From: Oribacterium sp. C9
Lineage (GTDB): Bacteria > Bacillota > Clostridia > Lachnospirales > Lachnospiraceae
Assembly (NCBI RefSeq): GCF_002007235.1
Contig: NZ_MUHW01000002.1
Span: 124,001 to 188,000 of the forward strand
Length of the DNA: 64,000 bases
Reading direction: 5' to 3'
Part shown: positions 18,464 through 27,419 of the stretch, piece after piece
Numbering within the stretch: position 1 is the first letter of the stretch
Layout: each line of letters begins with the position of its first letter
The notes under the pieces: model-generated
What the model was told of the DNA's origin: nothing
What the model saw: only the letters and a program-made list of their open reading frames with translations
Database searches by the model: none
Position numbers and translations under genes: made by a program

Positions 18464-19483
18464 TCACATCCTGATTTCCTGATATTTTCTGGTCATGAAT
18501 CCACACTTCTGTAAGGGCATATCCTCCATAGGCATGCCATCAAAAATATTCATATGGTTTTTTATCATAGGTACACCGGCAAGCTCCGTAAAGGCTATGC
18601 CACCGGAAAAACGCGGATTACATTCCACGAAATAATAAACTCCCGACCCCTCTCCATGTATGAATTCAAAGTTGACACATCCCTTTATCCCTGCAGCCTC
18701 AGCTATCTTACAGCAGGCTTCCTGAAGAAGCCTCTCCTCCATCACACGGATACTTAGTCCTGCACCGTTTGGAGTCCTTATAAGCTCCTCTCTCGGTACA
18801 GCCCTGCATCTGCCTTCACCATCTCTCAATATATCCACGGTAATGACATTGCCCTTTATCATAGGCTGAACTATATACTTCTCAAGAGCTGTATCATTAA
18901 GCTTGGTAGGATCCATGATACTCGAAAATGCAAAACCGAGCTGATCCTCCTGATAGATACGATAAAGCCCGTTGGAGCTTCGTCCGTCTACCGGCTTAAT
19001 TATGACCGGAAATTCGATTTCCTCAAAGTCAACATCAGATGCCTTCTCGGAAGGTATGGTGCGTACTGCTGCCTTCAGCTCCTCATCATCCGAACTGTCG
19101 AGAACTCTCTTTACCAGCTCTGTCATACGGAGCTTGTCTCTCAGTATCTCTATGACCTCTTTGTCAGACATACATATCCTGACACCGTTTTTCTCGATCT
19201 CATCCCTGTGTCTGTTCAGGGCATCTACCTCGAGGTCTATGATCGGGAGTATACGTTCTACCTGCTCCTTCTCACATAAGTCCTTTATAAAAGAAATAAA
19301 TGCCTCTTCATCACTCGCCAGTGGTGCCTGATAAAACACATCCACGTCGAGAGAATTGGCAACCCAGTTCTTATCATATATATCACTGCCGACCACTCTG
19401 TAGCCCATTTCACGAAGGCTCCTTATGACCGCATCTGCAGCAAAGGAACCTATAGCTGTGACCAGCGCCGTTCTTTTTTTCAT
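18464..19483 (-). CDS. ATP-grasp domain protein (carbamoyl-phosphate-synthase-like)
   Basis: This protein of about 339 residues has an N-terminal pre-ATP-grasp Rossmann-like domain (TALVTAIGSFAADAVIRS). An ATP-grasp domain follows, with the P-loop region FPVIIKPVDGRSSNGLYR and the metal/ATP block FEFIHGEG ... FVECNPRFSGG. Such enzymes ligate a carboxylate to an amine through an acyl-phosphate. ATG 19483 is chosen because AAGAGGTGG precedes it; the earlier GTG lies inside that site. It directly follows the DegT aminotransferase gene, so it may acylate the amino sugar with an amino acid. The substrate is inferred. Confidence 0.85.
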   Translation of the reverse strand: MKKRTALVTAIGSFAADAVIRSLREMGYRVVGSDIYDKNWVANSLDVDVFYQAPLASDEEAFISFIKDLCEKEQVERILPIIDLEVDALNRHRDEIEKNGVRICMSDKEVIEILRDKLRMTELVKRVLDSSDDEELKAAVRTIPSEKASDVDFEEIEFPVIIKPVDGRSSNGLYRIYQEDQLGFAFSSIMDPTKLNDTALEKYIVQPMIKGNVITVDILRDGEGRCRAVPREELIRTPNGAGLSIRVMEERLLQEACCKIAEAAGIKGCVNFEFIHGEGSGVYYFVECNPRFSGGIAFTELAGVPMIKNHMNIFDGMPMEDMPLQKCGFMTRKYQEIRM

Positions 19484-19495
19484 TATTTCCACCTC

Positions 19496-20608
19496 TTAAT
19501 TCAGTATCATCATAGAGATCCTGTCTACAGCCTCGAGGCTGAGATCCGGGAATATCGGAAGAGTCAGGATCTCAGTTGATGCAAGAAGCGCATTAGGAGT
19601 ATCGTTGACATCATACTGATCTCTGTAACAGCTGTATGCATTGATACAAGGATAAAAATACTTTCTGGCATTCACATTGCCGGCCTTGAGAATAGCGAAT
19701 ATTTCATCTCTAGTTCTCTTATAATTATGGAAGCGAACCGGCATATAGGCATAGTTCGGCTTCACATCCGGATTAAGCTCCGGAAGGATGATCCCCTCGA
19801 CTCCTCCGAGATTTTCCATGTAACGCTCAAACACCAGCTTACGTCTTTCTATGTAACTGTCCACATGGCGCAGATTACAAAGTCCCATAGCAGCGGCAAA
19901 CTCATTCATCTTTCCGTTTCCGCCTACAGATGCCACCTCTTCCTGACCGAGGATTCCGAAGTTTTTAAGCTCATACAGCTTAGCCATAAGTTTTTCATCA
20001 GGTTCTCCGGTAGTTATGGCTCCACCCTCGATGGAATTGAACACCTTTGTGGCATGGAAAGAAAACATAGATGCATCACCAAAGCTTCCGACTCCTCTTC
20101 CCTTATACTCCTCTCCGAAAGTATGAGCCGCATCATAAAGCACCTTGAGATGGTGACGATCAGCGATCTCCTGTATCTTTTCCACATTGCAAATGTTTCC
20201 GTATACATGTACAGGAAGGATCGCAGAGGTCTTGTCTGTTATAAGTGACTCCAGCCTGTCAGGGTCCAGTGTATAGTCCTTCAGATTTATATCACAGAAT
20301 ACAGGCTTAAGTCCGTTCCTGACGATGGCATGGGTCGTAGACGAAAAAGAGAAAGGAGTGGTGATGACCTCTCCCGAAAGATCCATCGCCTGAATCAGGA
20401 ACTCAAGTGCACTATGTCCGTTCACGAAAAGTTGAACGGATCCGACCTTCAGATAGTCTTTAAGCTTTGATCTTAATTCTTCATGGAACTTTCCCATATT
20501 GGTGAGCCATGCCGAATCCCATATCTCTCTGAGCATCTCTGTATACTCATCAAACGGGGGCAGACTCGCTTTTGTTACATTAATTATATTTCTATCTATA
20601 TCTGACAT
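19496..20608 (-). CDS. DegT/DnrJ/EryC1/StrS aminotransferase (sugar aminotransferase)
   Basis: This PLP enzyme of about 370 residues probably aminates a nucleotide keto-sugar to an amino-sugar. The PLP lysine is in FSFHATKVFNS near residue 188, the aspartate in LYDAAHTFG contacts the pyridine ring, and the PFSFSSTTHAI block is typical. The opening NVTKASLPPFDEYTEML with DSAWLTNMG resembles dTDP-4-keto-6-deoxyhexose aminotransferases such as VioA. ATG 20608 has GGAGATAAA upstream; the longer frame from 20650 has no site. It is the first gene of a seven-gene minus-strand unit with a good promoter at 20660-20688. Confidence 0.9.
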   Translation of the reverse strand: MSDIDRNIINVTKASLPPFDEYTEMLREIWDSAWLTNMGKFHEELRSKLKDYLKVGSVQLFVNGHSALEFLIQAMDLSGEVITTPFSFSSTTHAIVRNGLKPVFCDINLKDYTLDPDRLESLITDKTSAILPVHVYGNICNVEKIQEIADRHHLKVLYDAAHTFGEEYKGRGVGSFGDASMFSFHATKVFNSIEGGAITTGEPDEKLMAKLYELKNFGILGQEEVASVGGNGKMNEFAAAMGLCNLRHVDSYIERRKLVFERYMENLGGVEGIILPELNPDVKPNYAYMPVRFHNYKRTRDEIFAILKAGNVNARKYFYPCINAYSCYRDQYDVNDTPNALLASTEILTLPIFPDLSLEAVDRISMMILN

Positions 20609-20659
20609 TTTATCTCCAAAAATACGCAAAAATAGGCAGTTTATTGCCAATACTTTACG

Positions 20660-20688
20660 ATTTTATAATATTGCCTATAAAAAGTAAA
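20660..20688 (-). promoter_or_regulatory. Promoter of the aminotransferase-to-acyltransferase unit
   Basis: On the minus strand TTTACT (20683-20688), a 17-base spacer and TAAAAT (20660-20665) lie about 50 bases upstream of ATG 20608. Confidence 0.65.
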
Positions 20689-20769
20689 TCCCGGGTGGAA
20701 CTTTCAAATCCCATGTGATAAAGTGTATGCGTATATTTTTTGACAGATAAAGTCTTGGAGGATTAAAAA

Positions 20770-22452
20770 ATGATAAGTATGAAACGTACTGTCGCACTCC
20801 TTGCAGCAGCCGCTATGATGGCTCAACCAGTAACTGCCTTTGCCGCTTCACCTGCCGATGCTATTCCGGGTCAGGCTACGGTAACTGAAGCTACAACCGG
20901 TTCTGCCCTTCAGACATCCGATGTTGTCATAGCCAACGATCCATCAGTAAGTTCTGATGCTACTGCAGGAAACGTTGCTGTAAACATAAACGATACAAAT
21001 GCGCAGTCTTCTTCACAGGGTAATGTGTCCACATCAGATGTACCTGCATCTGCGACAGGCACAGAACAGAACACTGCTACAGGAACAACAGTATCAAAGG
21101 GAAGTCTGACTGCTTCAAGTTCAAAGACACTTCCAACTGTCGATCCGACAGATATCGATACTATCCGTTACAACTATATGACCACTCCTTCAGATGGAAA
21201 TATGGAAGCCGATCCTGTTCTCGATATGGTACCGTTAGGTTCCTATTTCATTTATGATGGTGCCGGAAACAGCATCGACTGGGGTACAACTTCAAAGAAT
21301 GATTCCTTTGCATATTCAGCTATGGGCTTCACAAGCTTCATGCTTGAGCATGCCAATGTCGGAAGATGGTACTACAGAACCTACTCCAACGGAACAGGCT
21401 GGGGTCCATGGGCTACCTCAAAGGAGTCCACTCCTAATCAGGGAATCGTTTCTGCCATGCAGATCCGAGTAAAGGGCTATACACATAATCTTGGTGATCT
21501 TTACTACAGAGCAGTTCTTAACGACGGTACAGTTACAGACTGGGCACCGGAAGGACAGGCTGTAGGTTCCATCGGAGATGACCGTTATATCATCGCCATT
21601 AAGCTCGCTCTCTGGAAGAAGGGCGTCGAGTTCTATGATTCAACAGAAAAGCCTATGGCTAACAGCAACAACGAAGGTGTTTTCTGGACAGAGAACGGTG
21701 CAAGCTACGTAACAGCCGATGGACGTTCATACACAGGCTGGGGCTTCGACGGCGACTCAAACCAGTACTACTTCAACAACGGTGTTGCAGTTACAGGCTG
21801 GAACGTCATCGACGGTTATAACATTTACTTTGACAACAGCGGTGTAGCTCTCAAGGATCTTTCAGGTGTAATGGGAACTCCGGGCGCATATGCCATAAAG
21901 GTAAACAAGGCAACAAGAACCATGTACATCCTCGCTCAGGATGCATCAGGAAACTTCACCATTCCATATAAGACCCTTATGGTAACAGTAGGTGATGACA
22001 CTCCTATCGGTTCCTTCTCAATTTATGAGAAGTACAGATGGCACTTTATGCACACTGATTGCTACACTCAGTTCCTTTCAAGATTCAAGGGACACTTCCT
22101 GCTTCACTCACTGCTTTATACAAAACCTGATTACAACACCATGGATGCTATTTACTACAACTACATGGATGACTCTATGTCAGGCGGATGCGTAAGACTT
22201 CGCGCAGTTGACTGTGCATGGATCTACAACAACTGTCCTAACGGAACAACAGTTACAATCTACAACAACAAGTGGGACAAGGGACCTATAGAGAAGGATG
22301 CTATCCAGCAGGCCATCCCTAGAGACCAGACCTTCGATCCGACAGACCCTCTGGTTACAGCAGCCCAGGACGCAGCAGCTCAGCAGGCTGCGGCTCAGGC
22401 AGCAGCTCAGGCTGAATCAGCAGCAGCTGAAGGCGAGGGCGAGCCACAGTAA
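20770..22452 (+). CDS. Exported L,D-transpeptidase (YkuD) with cell-wall-binding repeats
   Basis: This 560-residue exported enzyme should form 3-3 peptidoglycan cross-links or attach proteins to the wall. A signal peptide ends near residue 25 (AFAAS). A Ser/Thr-rich linker covers 26-125. A tryptophan-rich region at about 190-285 resembles clostridial hydrophobic-W repeats (NGTGWGPWA, VTDWAPEGQAVG). Two glucan/choline-binding-like repeats lie near 300-360 (YTGWGFDGDSNQYYFNNG, VTGWN). The YkuD domain, about 375-500, has the catalytic HSLLY ... SGGCVRL pattern with the nucleophilic Cys. An Ala/Gln/Glu tail ends it. GGAGG is 8 bases before the ATG, and a strong terminator follows. Confidence 0.9.
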   Translation: MISMKRTVALLAAAAMMAQPVTAFAASPADAIPGQATVTEATTGSALQTSDVVIANDPSVSSDATAGNVAVNINDTNAQSSSQGNVSTSDVPASATGTEQNTATGTTVSKGSLTASSSKTLPTVDPTDIDTIRYNYMTTPSDGNMEADPVLDMVPLGSYFIYDGAGNSIDWGTTSKNDSFAYSAMGFTSFMLEHANVGRWYYRTYSNGTGWGPWATSKESTPNQGIVSAMQIRVKGYTHNLGDLYYRAVLNDGTVTDWAPEGQAVGSIGDDRYIIAIKLALWKKGVEFYDSTEKPMANSNNEGVFWTENGASYVTADGRSYTGWGFDGDSNQYYFNNGVAVTGWNVIDGYNIYFDNSGVALKDLSGVMGTPGAYAIKVNKATRTMYILAQDASGNFTIPYKTLMVTVGDDTPIGSFSIYEKYRWHFMHTDCYTQFLSRFKGHFLLHSLLYTKPDYNTMDAIYYNYMDDSMSGGCVRLRAVDCAWIYNNCPNGTTVTIYNNKWDKGPIEKDAIQQAIPRDQTFDPTDPLVTAAQDAAAQQAAAQAAAQAESAAAEGEGEPQ

Positions 22453-22467
22453 TATCGATACCATTTA

Positions 22468-22500
22468 AACGGAACGGACTTATGTCTGTTCCGTTTTTTA
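22468..22500 (+). terminator. Rho-independent terminator after L,D-transpeptidase gene
   Basis: A 12-bp stem (22468-22479 with 22484-22495, one G-U pair) with a TTAT loop is followed by a T-rich run. It lies 16 bases after the stop codon. Confidence 0.9.
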
Positions 22501-22501
22501 T

Positions 22502-22529
22502 TTGCCACAGAACAGCATCGTGATATAAT
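22502..22529 (+). promoter_or_regulatory. Strong promoter for the 22628-24948 gene pair
   Basis: TTGCCA (22502-22507), a 16-base spacer and a perfect TATAAT (22524-22529) follow the terminator. A 7-bp inverted repeat (AGGATGG/CCATCCT, 22550-22576) sits in the leader between the promoter and the acyltransferase start. Confidence 0.8.
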
Positions 22530-22627
22530 GGTGCAGCATAATTTGTAAAAGGATGGCACTGTCCGGAGACCATCCTGTGATTTCCGCCAATGCAGTAAAT
22601 AAATCATTTCAGGGAGGATGATCCAAT

Positions 22628-23836
22628 ATGCAGGTAGCCAAAAAGAAGCAGGACCTAAATGTTGAACTGCTCCGCATCATTGCCTGTCTCATGGTCATTA
22701 TGATCCATGTTCGGCCTTTTCCTATTTCAGGTACAACACTCAGAGATGCAGTGGTACTTATCTATGTACTGAACGGTCCCGCCGTAGCCGCCTTCTTTAT
22801 CATCAGCGGATTCTTCATAAATAAAAACCAGACTCTTTCCCACATACTTCGACGTTTCCTTACAGGGGTCATACTCCCTGCAGCAGCCTTCGTTTTTGTC
22901 CTTGGACTTATCCGTCTCTGGATAGACCATCCAGAAGTATCTATACTCGAAAGTATTTTAAGCTCTCACCCCGTAACCATTTTTACAGATATGCTTCAGG
23001 GCTTTCTCGCTTTCGACACAGTACGCTTCGGGCTTTACGCAGATCATCTCTGGTACATCTTCAGCTATGCAGGTGTGATGCTTTGGATGCCTGTGATGCT
23101 TGCTCTTATAAAGCACGATGAGCTTAAGGTTCTCAGGATAATGCTTCTGATCGCAGCCTTTCACTTCAGCCTTCAGAACCTGAGTGCCCTTGTCACTCTG
23201 CCTGTAGGAATATATATTCCCGAATCTGTCGGCAAGCCTGCCATGTACGCTATAGCCGGTTTCCTGTTCTATTCCCGGATAAAAAGAATCCGCATACACG
23301 GAAATCACACTTTAAAAGAAGCCTCTGAACCAGGTCGCGGTATTTACTTATATCAGCTTTCTTTTATAATACTTTTTGTCATTAGTTCGCTGATACTCTT
23401 CTTCCTTCAGAAGCATATATATCTTACCGGTATGCTCTCAGGGCGAACCGCTGTCGAACTAAGCACAGATTATTACTTTACAAGCTGGCACGGAATTTTC
23501 TGCGGTCTTCAGACTCTGGCTCTCAGCGGTTTCATACTCCTGATTCCGGCTGCATATTTCCCTGCTCCTGTATCGAAGCTCATTTCAACACTGGGAAGCT
23601 ATACCTTCCCCATATATCTTCTGCACTACATTTTCACCAATCATTTCCGCGCTATAGGCGTGGAAGCATGGTTTAAAGCTCTGTTCGGCGAGAGTTCTGT
23701 AGGACTTATCCTCTACAGCCTTATCTATACGCTTTTTATATTTGCTGTAACAGCTGTACTTGTATTTTTCCTCACAGGTACTTGTAATGTGGTGAATAAG
23801 GGATCAAACATACTCAAAGCTAAAAGAAATAAATAA
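22628..23836 (+). CDS. Acyltransferase 3 family membrane protein
   Basis: This third acyltransferase-3 protein has 402 residues and about 10 TM segments. The opening NVELLRIIACLMVIMIHV carries the family's conserved Arg and His, and YTFPIYLLHYIFTNH near 325-340 is the late conserved block. GGGAGG lies about 11 bases before the ATG. Two bases after its stop begins a GT2 gene, so the pair forms one unit and likely acts on the same glycan or lipid-linked precursor. Confidence 0.9.
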   Translation: MQVAKKKQDLNVELLRIIACLMVIMIHVRPFPISGTTLRDAVVLIYVLNGPAVAAFFIISGFFINKNQTLSHILRRFLTGVILPAAAFVFVLGLIRLWIDHPEVSILESILSSHPVTIFTDMLQGFLAFDTVRFGLYADHLWYIFSYAGVMLWMPVMLALIKHDELKVLRIMLLIAAFHFSLQNLSALVTLPVGIYIPESVGKPAMYAIAGFLFYSRIKRIRIHGNHTLKEASEPGRGIYLYQLSFIILFVISSLILFFLQKHIYLTGMLSGRTAVELSTDYYFTSWHGIFCGLQTLALSGFILLIPAAYFPAPVSKLISTLGSYTFPIYLLHYIFTNHFRAIGVEAWFKALFGESSVGLILYSLIYTLFIFAVTAVLVFFLTGTCNVVNKGSNILKAKRNK

Positions 23837-23838
23837 TT

Positions 23839-24948
23839 ATGAACATGAATACAACTTTAAACAAAACCCCGGCATCATTTGAGCCAAAGAAGTTCCATAC
23901 AGAACAGAAGAGCAACTCTTCCTCCGTATTCAGGACCGTCATAGTCATACCTAATTACAACGGTCTCAGATTTTTAGACGACTGTATGGCTGCCATAGAC
24001 ACACAGACAGTCACCGATTTCATAACACTTGTGGTGGATAACGGATCGGGGGATGAAGATAAGAGCTGGCTTAAGCATTGGCAGGAAAAGGATCCTGCAC
24101 GTAGACAGCTTATACTAAACCATGATAACCTCGGCTTCTCAGGAGCCGTAAATCAAGGCATAAACTGGGCTATCCGGCATGACATCCCTTACACTCTGCT
24201 TCTCAACAACGATACAAAGATAGCTGAAGACTTCGTGGAGTCTCTTGAGGATAAGATGGATGCGGATAAAGAGGAAATGATCTTTGCTCTTTCCAGTAAG
24301 ATGGTAAAGATGCATGACAACTCCGTCATGGATGATGCAGGAGACCAGTACACCCTCCTCGGATGGCAATTCCAGAGGGGTCTGGATGAGCCTTCCTCAC
24401 GTCCTCTTTGGAATCAGGAGTCTGCTGTCTTTTCTGCCTGCGCGGGTGCCGCCATGTACAGAACAAAAGCCTTTAAGGAAGTGGGGATATTTGATGAGAG
24501 CCATTTCGCTTACCTCGAGGACATAGATGTATGTTTCAGAGCCCAGCTGTACGGCTACAAAGTGCTTTACTTTCCAAAGGCTGTGGTTCAGCATGTGGGT
24601 TCGGGAACCAGCGGATCCAAGTACAACGAGTTCAAGGTGAGACTCAGCGCCAGAAATTCCGTGTATCTTATGTATAAAAATCTTCCCGCATTCATGGTGA
24701 TACTGAACATCATCCCTATACTTGCAGGATATCTCATCAAGCAGCTTTTCTTCATTAAGAAAGGCTTCGGAAAAGCCTATTTCTCCGGTCTGATGGAGGG
24801 ATTACGTAAGTCCGGAACCCTGAAAAGAGCAAAATTAAATGAGGTACCGCCTATGCGATACCTCACTCTGGAACTGAGACTTATTTCTGCTACCTTTGAG
24901 TACGCTTCGAAGCTAATGAGAAGATATACTGCAACGGCTCGCGGTTGA
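23839..24948 (+). CDS. Glycosyltransferase family 2
   Basis: This 369-residue enzyme resembles rhamnosyl- or galactofuranosyl-type GT2 proteins. RTVIVIPNYNGLRFL opens the GT-A fold, VVDNGSGDED and LLLNNDTKI (NDD-type metal site) follow, and FAYLEDIDVCFRAQLYG is the catalytic ED block. A hydrophobic stretch near 285-305 and a basic C-terminus suggest membrane attachment. The ribosome binding site is weak, so translation probably depends on coupling to the acyltransferase gene two bases upstream. The last 59 bases overlap the 3' end of the convergent flippase gene. Confidence 0.88.
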   Translation: MNMNTTLNKTPASFEPKKFHTEQKSNSSSVFRTVIVIPNYNGLRFLDDCMAAIDTQTVTDFITLVVDNGSGDEDKSWLKHWQEKDPARRQLILNHDNLGFSGAVNQGINWAIRHDIPYTLLLNNDTKIAEDFVESLEDKMDADKEEMIFALSSKMVKMHDNSVMDDAGDQYTLLGWQFQRGLDEPSSRPLWNQESAVFSACAGAAMYRTKAFKEVGIFDESHFAYLEDIDVCFRAQLYGYKVLYFPKAVVQHVGSGTSGSKYNEFKVRLSARNSVYLMYKNLPAFMVILNIIPILAGYLIKQLFFIKKGFGKAYFSGLMEGLRKSGTLKRAKLNEVPPMRYLTLELRLISATFEYASKLMRRYTATARG

Positions 24949-26338
24949 ACAGCCAGGACAATACGGCATAAGAAACCGCACCGGTCATAACCTGTATTAT
25001 TATAGTTATCAGTACTGACATACCGAGGAGCTGTATGCTCCAGACTCCTGCTCCCATAAGGACGGAGATAATAAGAGATGGAAATACTTCCTTCCACTGA
25101 CTCATAGGCCCATAGCCTATGAGTTTTTTATTGGGCGCAGCATTGATGATGGTACAGAGATACTCATCAAAAACCTTCAGAATAAGCATAGGCCAGATAC
25201 CGAGAGAAAGACTGAGCAGCAGTATCACTACACCTATAGCCTTTTTTATGATCTCCAGCTTCAGAAAAAGATCCGATCTTCCCATGGCATTCATGACCTG
25301 AAGGTTGATGATGTGAATAGGATATACGGCATAGCTCGCCGCCAAAAGAACCAGATATGGCGCTGCTACTATCCATTTTTCAGTCAAGAGCAGTATAACC
25401 AGAGGTTTAGCCACTGCCGCAAGCCCTGCCATCATCGGAAATATCACAAAGGAGCTGAGTCGTATGGATCTGCTTGCCATACGGCGAAGAGTCTCCGGAT
25501 CATCCTGTTCCTTACTGTAGGCAGGAAGCATCACGGACTGGATAGCCGTGGAAAGATTCGTTGCGATTATCTTCGGGAACTGTTCACCTCGATTATAGGC
25601 ACCAAGATCAGCGCTGGAATATTTTTTACCGATTATAAGTCCATATATGTTCTGCCACACCGCATCAATGAGTCCCGATACGAGTATCTTCCATCCAAAG
25701 GAAAACAGCTTCTTTAGCCTTCCTGTGCGAAAAACTATTCTCGGATACCACTTGAGATTTATGAGCATCACCACCATAAGAGAAAAGTAGTACACCATCT
25801 GCTGGGCTGCCATCGCCCAGACTCCGAAGCCTCTCATTGCCAGCACTATGGACACCAGACCGGAGATGATCACCGCTATCATGGTTGACTGAAACAACTG
25901 CCTGAACCTGAGATTTCTGGATACAAATGCAGTCTGTATGGAAACCACCGCTCCCGGAAAAAGCACCACTCCCATGACTCTCACGAGTGCCTTCAGTACC
26001 GGAGTACTGTAGTAATCCGCTATCCGGGGCGCCCCTATGAAAAGCACTCCATAGCAGAGAGCCGCAAGCAGCATGCTCACCCAGAACACTGAGCTGTAAT
26101 CCTCTTCTTCAACATCCTTACCCTGTATAAGGGCTGTTGCGAAGCCTGACTGTACAAAGGTGTTGGCTATCGCGATAAATATGGTTATGAGGCTTATGGT
26201 TCCGTATTCAGCTGGAGTCATCAGTCTGGCAAGCACCAGCGCCACCACGAACTGTATTCCCTGTGAACCGCACTGCTCCAGTATCTTCCAGAACAGACCT
26301 TTGATCACCTTTAGTTTTAAATTATTATTTTCTGCCAT
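24890..26338 (-). CDS. Lipopolysaccharide/teichuronic-type flippase (Wzx, Polysacc_synt_3-like)
   Basis: This protein of about 482 residues has 12-14 TM segments. FWKILEQCGSQGIQFVVAL and LARLMTPAEYGTISL in the first helices are hallmarks of the WzxC/TuaB-like flippase group. ATG 26338 overlaps the upstream GT2 gene by 14 bases (coupling); an ATG at 26386 would add 16 residues inside that gene. It is distinct from the shorter flippase at 16470-17738. The last codons overlap a convergent GT2 gene by 59 bases, an unusually long tail-to-tail coding overlap. Confidence 0.88.
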   Translation of the reverse strand: MAENNNLKLKVIKGLFWKILEQCGSQGIQFVVALVLARLMTPAEYGTISLITIFIAIANTFVQSGFATALIQGKDVEEEDYSSVFWVSMLLAALCYGVLFIGAPRIADYYSTPVLKALVRVMGVVLFPGAVVSIQTAFVSRNLRFRQLFQSTMIAVIISGLVSIVLAMRGFGVWAMAAQQMVYYFSLMVVMLINLKWYPRIVFRTGRLKKLFSFGWKILVSGLIDAVWQNIYGLIIGKKYSSADLGAYNRGEQFPKIIATNLSTAIQSVMLPAYSKEQDDPETLRRMASRSIRLSSFVIFPMMAGLAAVAKPLVILLLTEKWIVAAPYLVLLAASYAVYPIHIINLQVMNAMGRSDLFLKLEIIKKAIGVVILLLSLSLGIWPMLILKVFDEYLCTIINAAPNKKLIGYGPMSQWKEVFPSLIISVLMGAGVWSIQLLGMSVLITIIIQVMTGAVSYAVLSWLFNREPLQYIFSLASKRTQR

Positions 26339-27326
26339 TTTTTCTGTTTCGCAGCCAGCTATAAAGCCTCGGCATACGATATTCAAATCCTATAAAAAAT
26401 CTGTCACGAAAATTGAGTTCATCATAAAACTCTTTATTCTCTGCCTTATATATCTCCTCAAAGTCTCTGATATTGACATTGGTGAGAAACTCATTTCGTT
26501 TTGCAGCTCTCATAGCCGCATCATGGAATCTTCCTCCCGTTTCCTCATCGAAGCTCCTGTACATCCTGAACAGATCTTCTGCGAACCTCTTCTGCTTTTT
26601 CACATAATCTCCGGTCATCTGGCTCTCCGTCCATGACCCTCCTATGGAGAATCTGTAAACGCTCATCGGCTCGTCGAAGTAATAGCTGTCACCGGCTGCT
26701 GCAGCCATGAGCTCCAGTGGCCTGTCGCCGACAGGACAATCCACATAGTAATCCGGCAGTTTTTCAACGATTTCACGTCTTAACAGGAAGCTCGCAAATG
26801 GTGAACCCACCGCTTTATCCACAAGCTCCTCCGGTTTAACCACACGAGACTGTTTATAAGGTCTCATGAGCTCTCCGTTGACTAAAGCTCCATCCTCTGT
26901 CACTACCTTTGCCGAATGAAAGGTAAAAACACAGCCGGGATTTGCTTCCATATATTCAACCTGTTTTTTCAGCTTGTCAGGGTCACACCAGAAATCATCT
27001 CCATCCGTAAGTGCCACATATTTTCCCTTTGCCCTGGGGAAATTGAAGGCACCGGAAATGTTGGTTATTCCCTTGCTGTACTGGTTCTCTGTTCTGAGAA
27101 TCGGCTTTATGATATCCGGATATCTCTTCTGATAAGCTCTTATCACATCCTGGGCATCGTCAGTCGAAGCATCGTCATGGATCAGAACCTCTATCCTGAA
27201 ATCCCTGTTCTGCTGAAGGATGTGGTCAAGACAGGCTCCGATGTACTTACCGTGATTATATGTAACCACACAGACGGACACCATGATATCCGTATCCCTG
27301 TCCTGGTCTATATTTATTTCATTCAT
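26325..27326 (-). CDS. Glycosyltransferase family 2
   Basis: This 333-residue enzyme has GT2 blocks VSVCVVTYNHGKYIGACLD, IHDDASTDDAQ and LTDGDDFWCDPDK, the last being the DxD metal site. The acceptor-side block is VGDRPLELMAAAAG. No TM segment is seen. AAAGGTG lies 6 bases upstream of the ATG. It is coupled to the following flippase gene. It lies 93 bases downstream of the next GT2 gene, with no clear terminator between. Confidence 0.9.
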   Translation of the reverse strand: MNEINIDQDRDTDIMVSVCVVTYNHGKYIGACLDHILQQNRDFRIEVLIHDDASTDDAQDVIRAYQKRYPDIIKPILRTENQYSKGITNISGAFNFPRAKGKYVALTDGDDFWCDPDKLKKQVEYMEANPGCVFTFHSAKVVTEDGALVNGELMRPYKQSRVVKPEELVDKAVGSPFASFLLRREIVEKLPDYYVDCPVGDRPLELMAAAAGDSYYFDEPMSVYRFSIGGSWTESQMTGDYVKKQKRFAEDLFRMYRSFDEETGGRFHDAAMRAAKRNEFLTNVNIRDFEEIYKAENKEFYDELNFRDRFFIGFEYRMPRLYSWLRNRKNGRK

Positions 27327-27419
27327 ATTTCACCTTTATGTTTCCTGTTTCGGTGTAATTAACTGATTTAAACGCCTTAACTCTTACTCAACTCTCTTAC
27401 AGCTGTTTCAAATACCGTA

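Noticed and set aside
20700-20769. Promoter TTGACA at about 20739 for the L,D-transpeptidase gene
   Set aside because: It is too close to the ribosome binding site to leave room for a -10 element; no other convincing plus-strand promoter was found in this gap.
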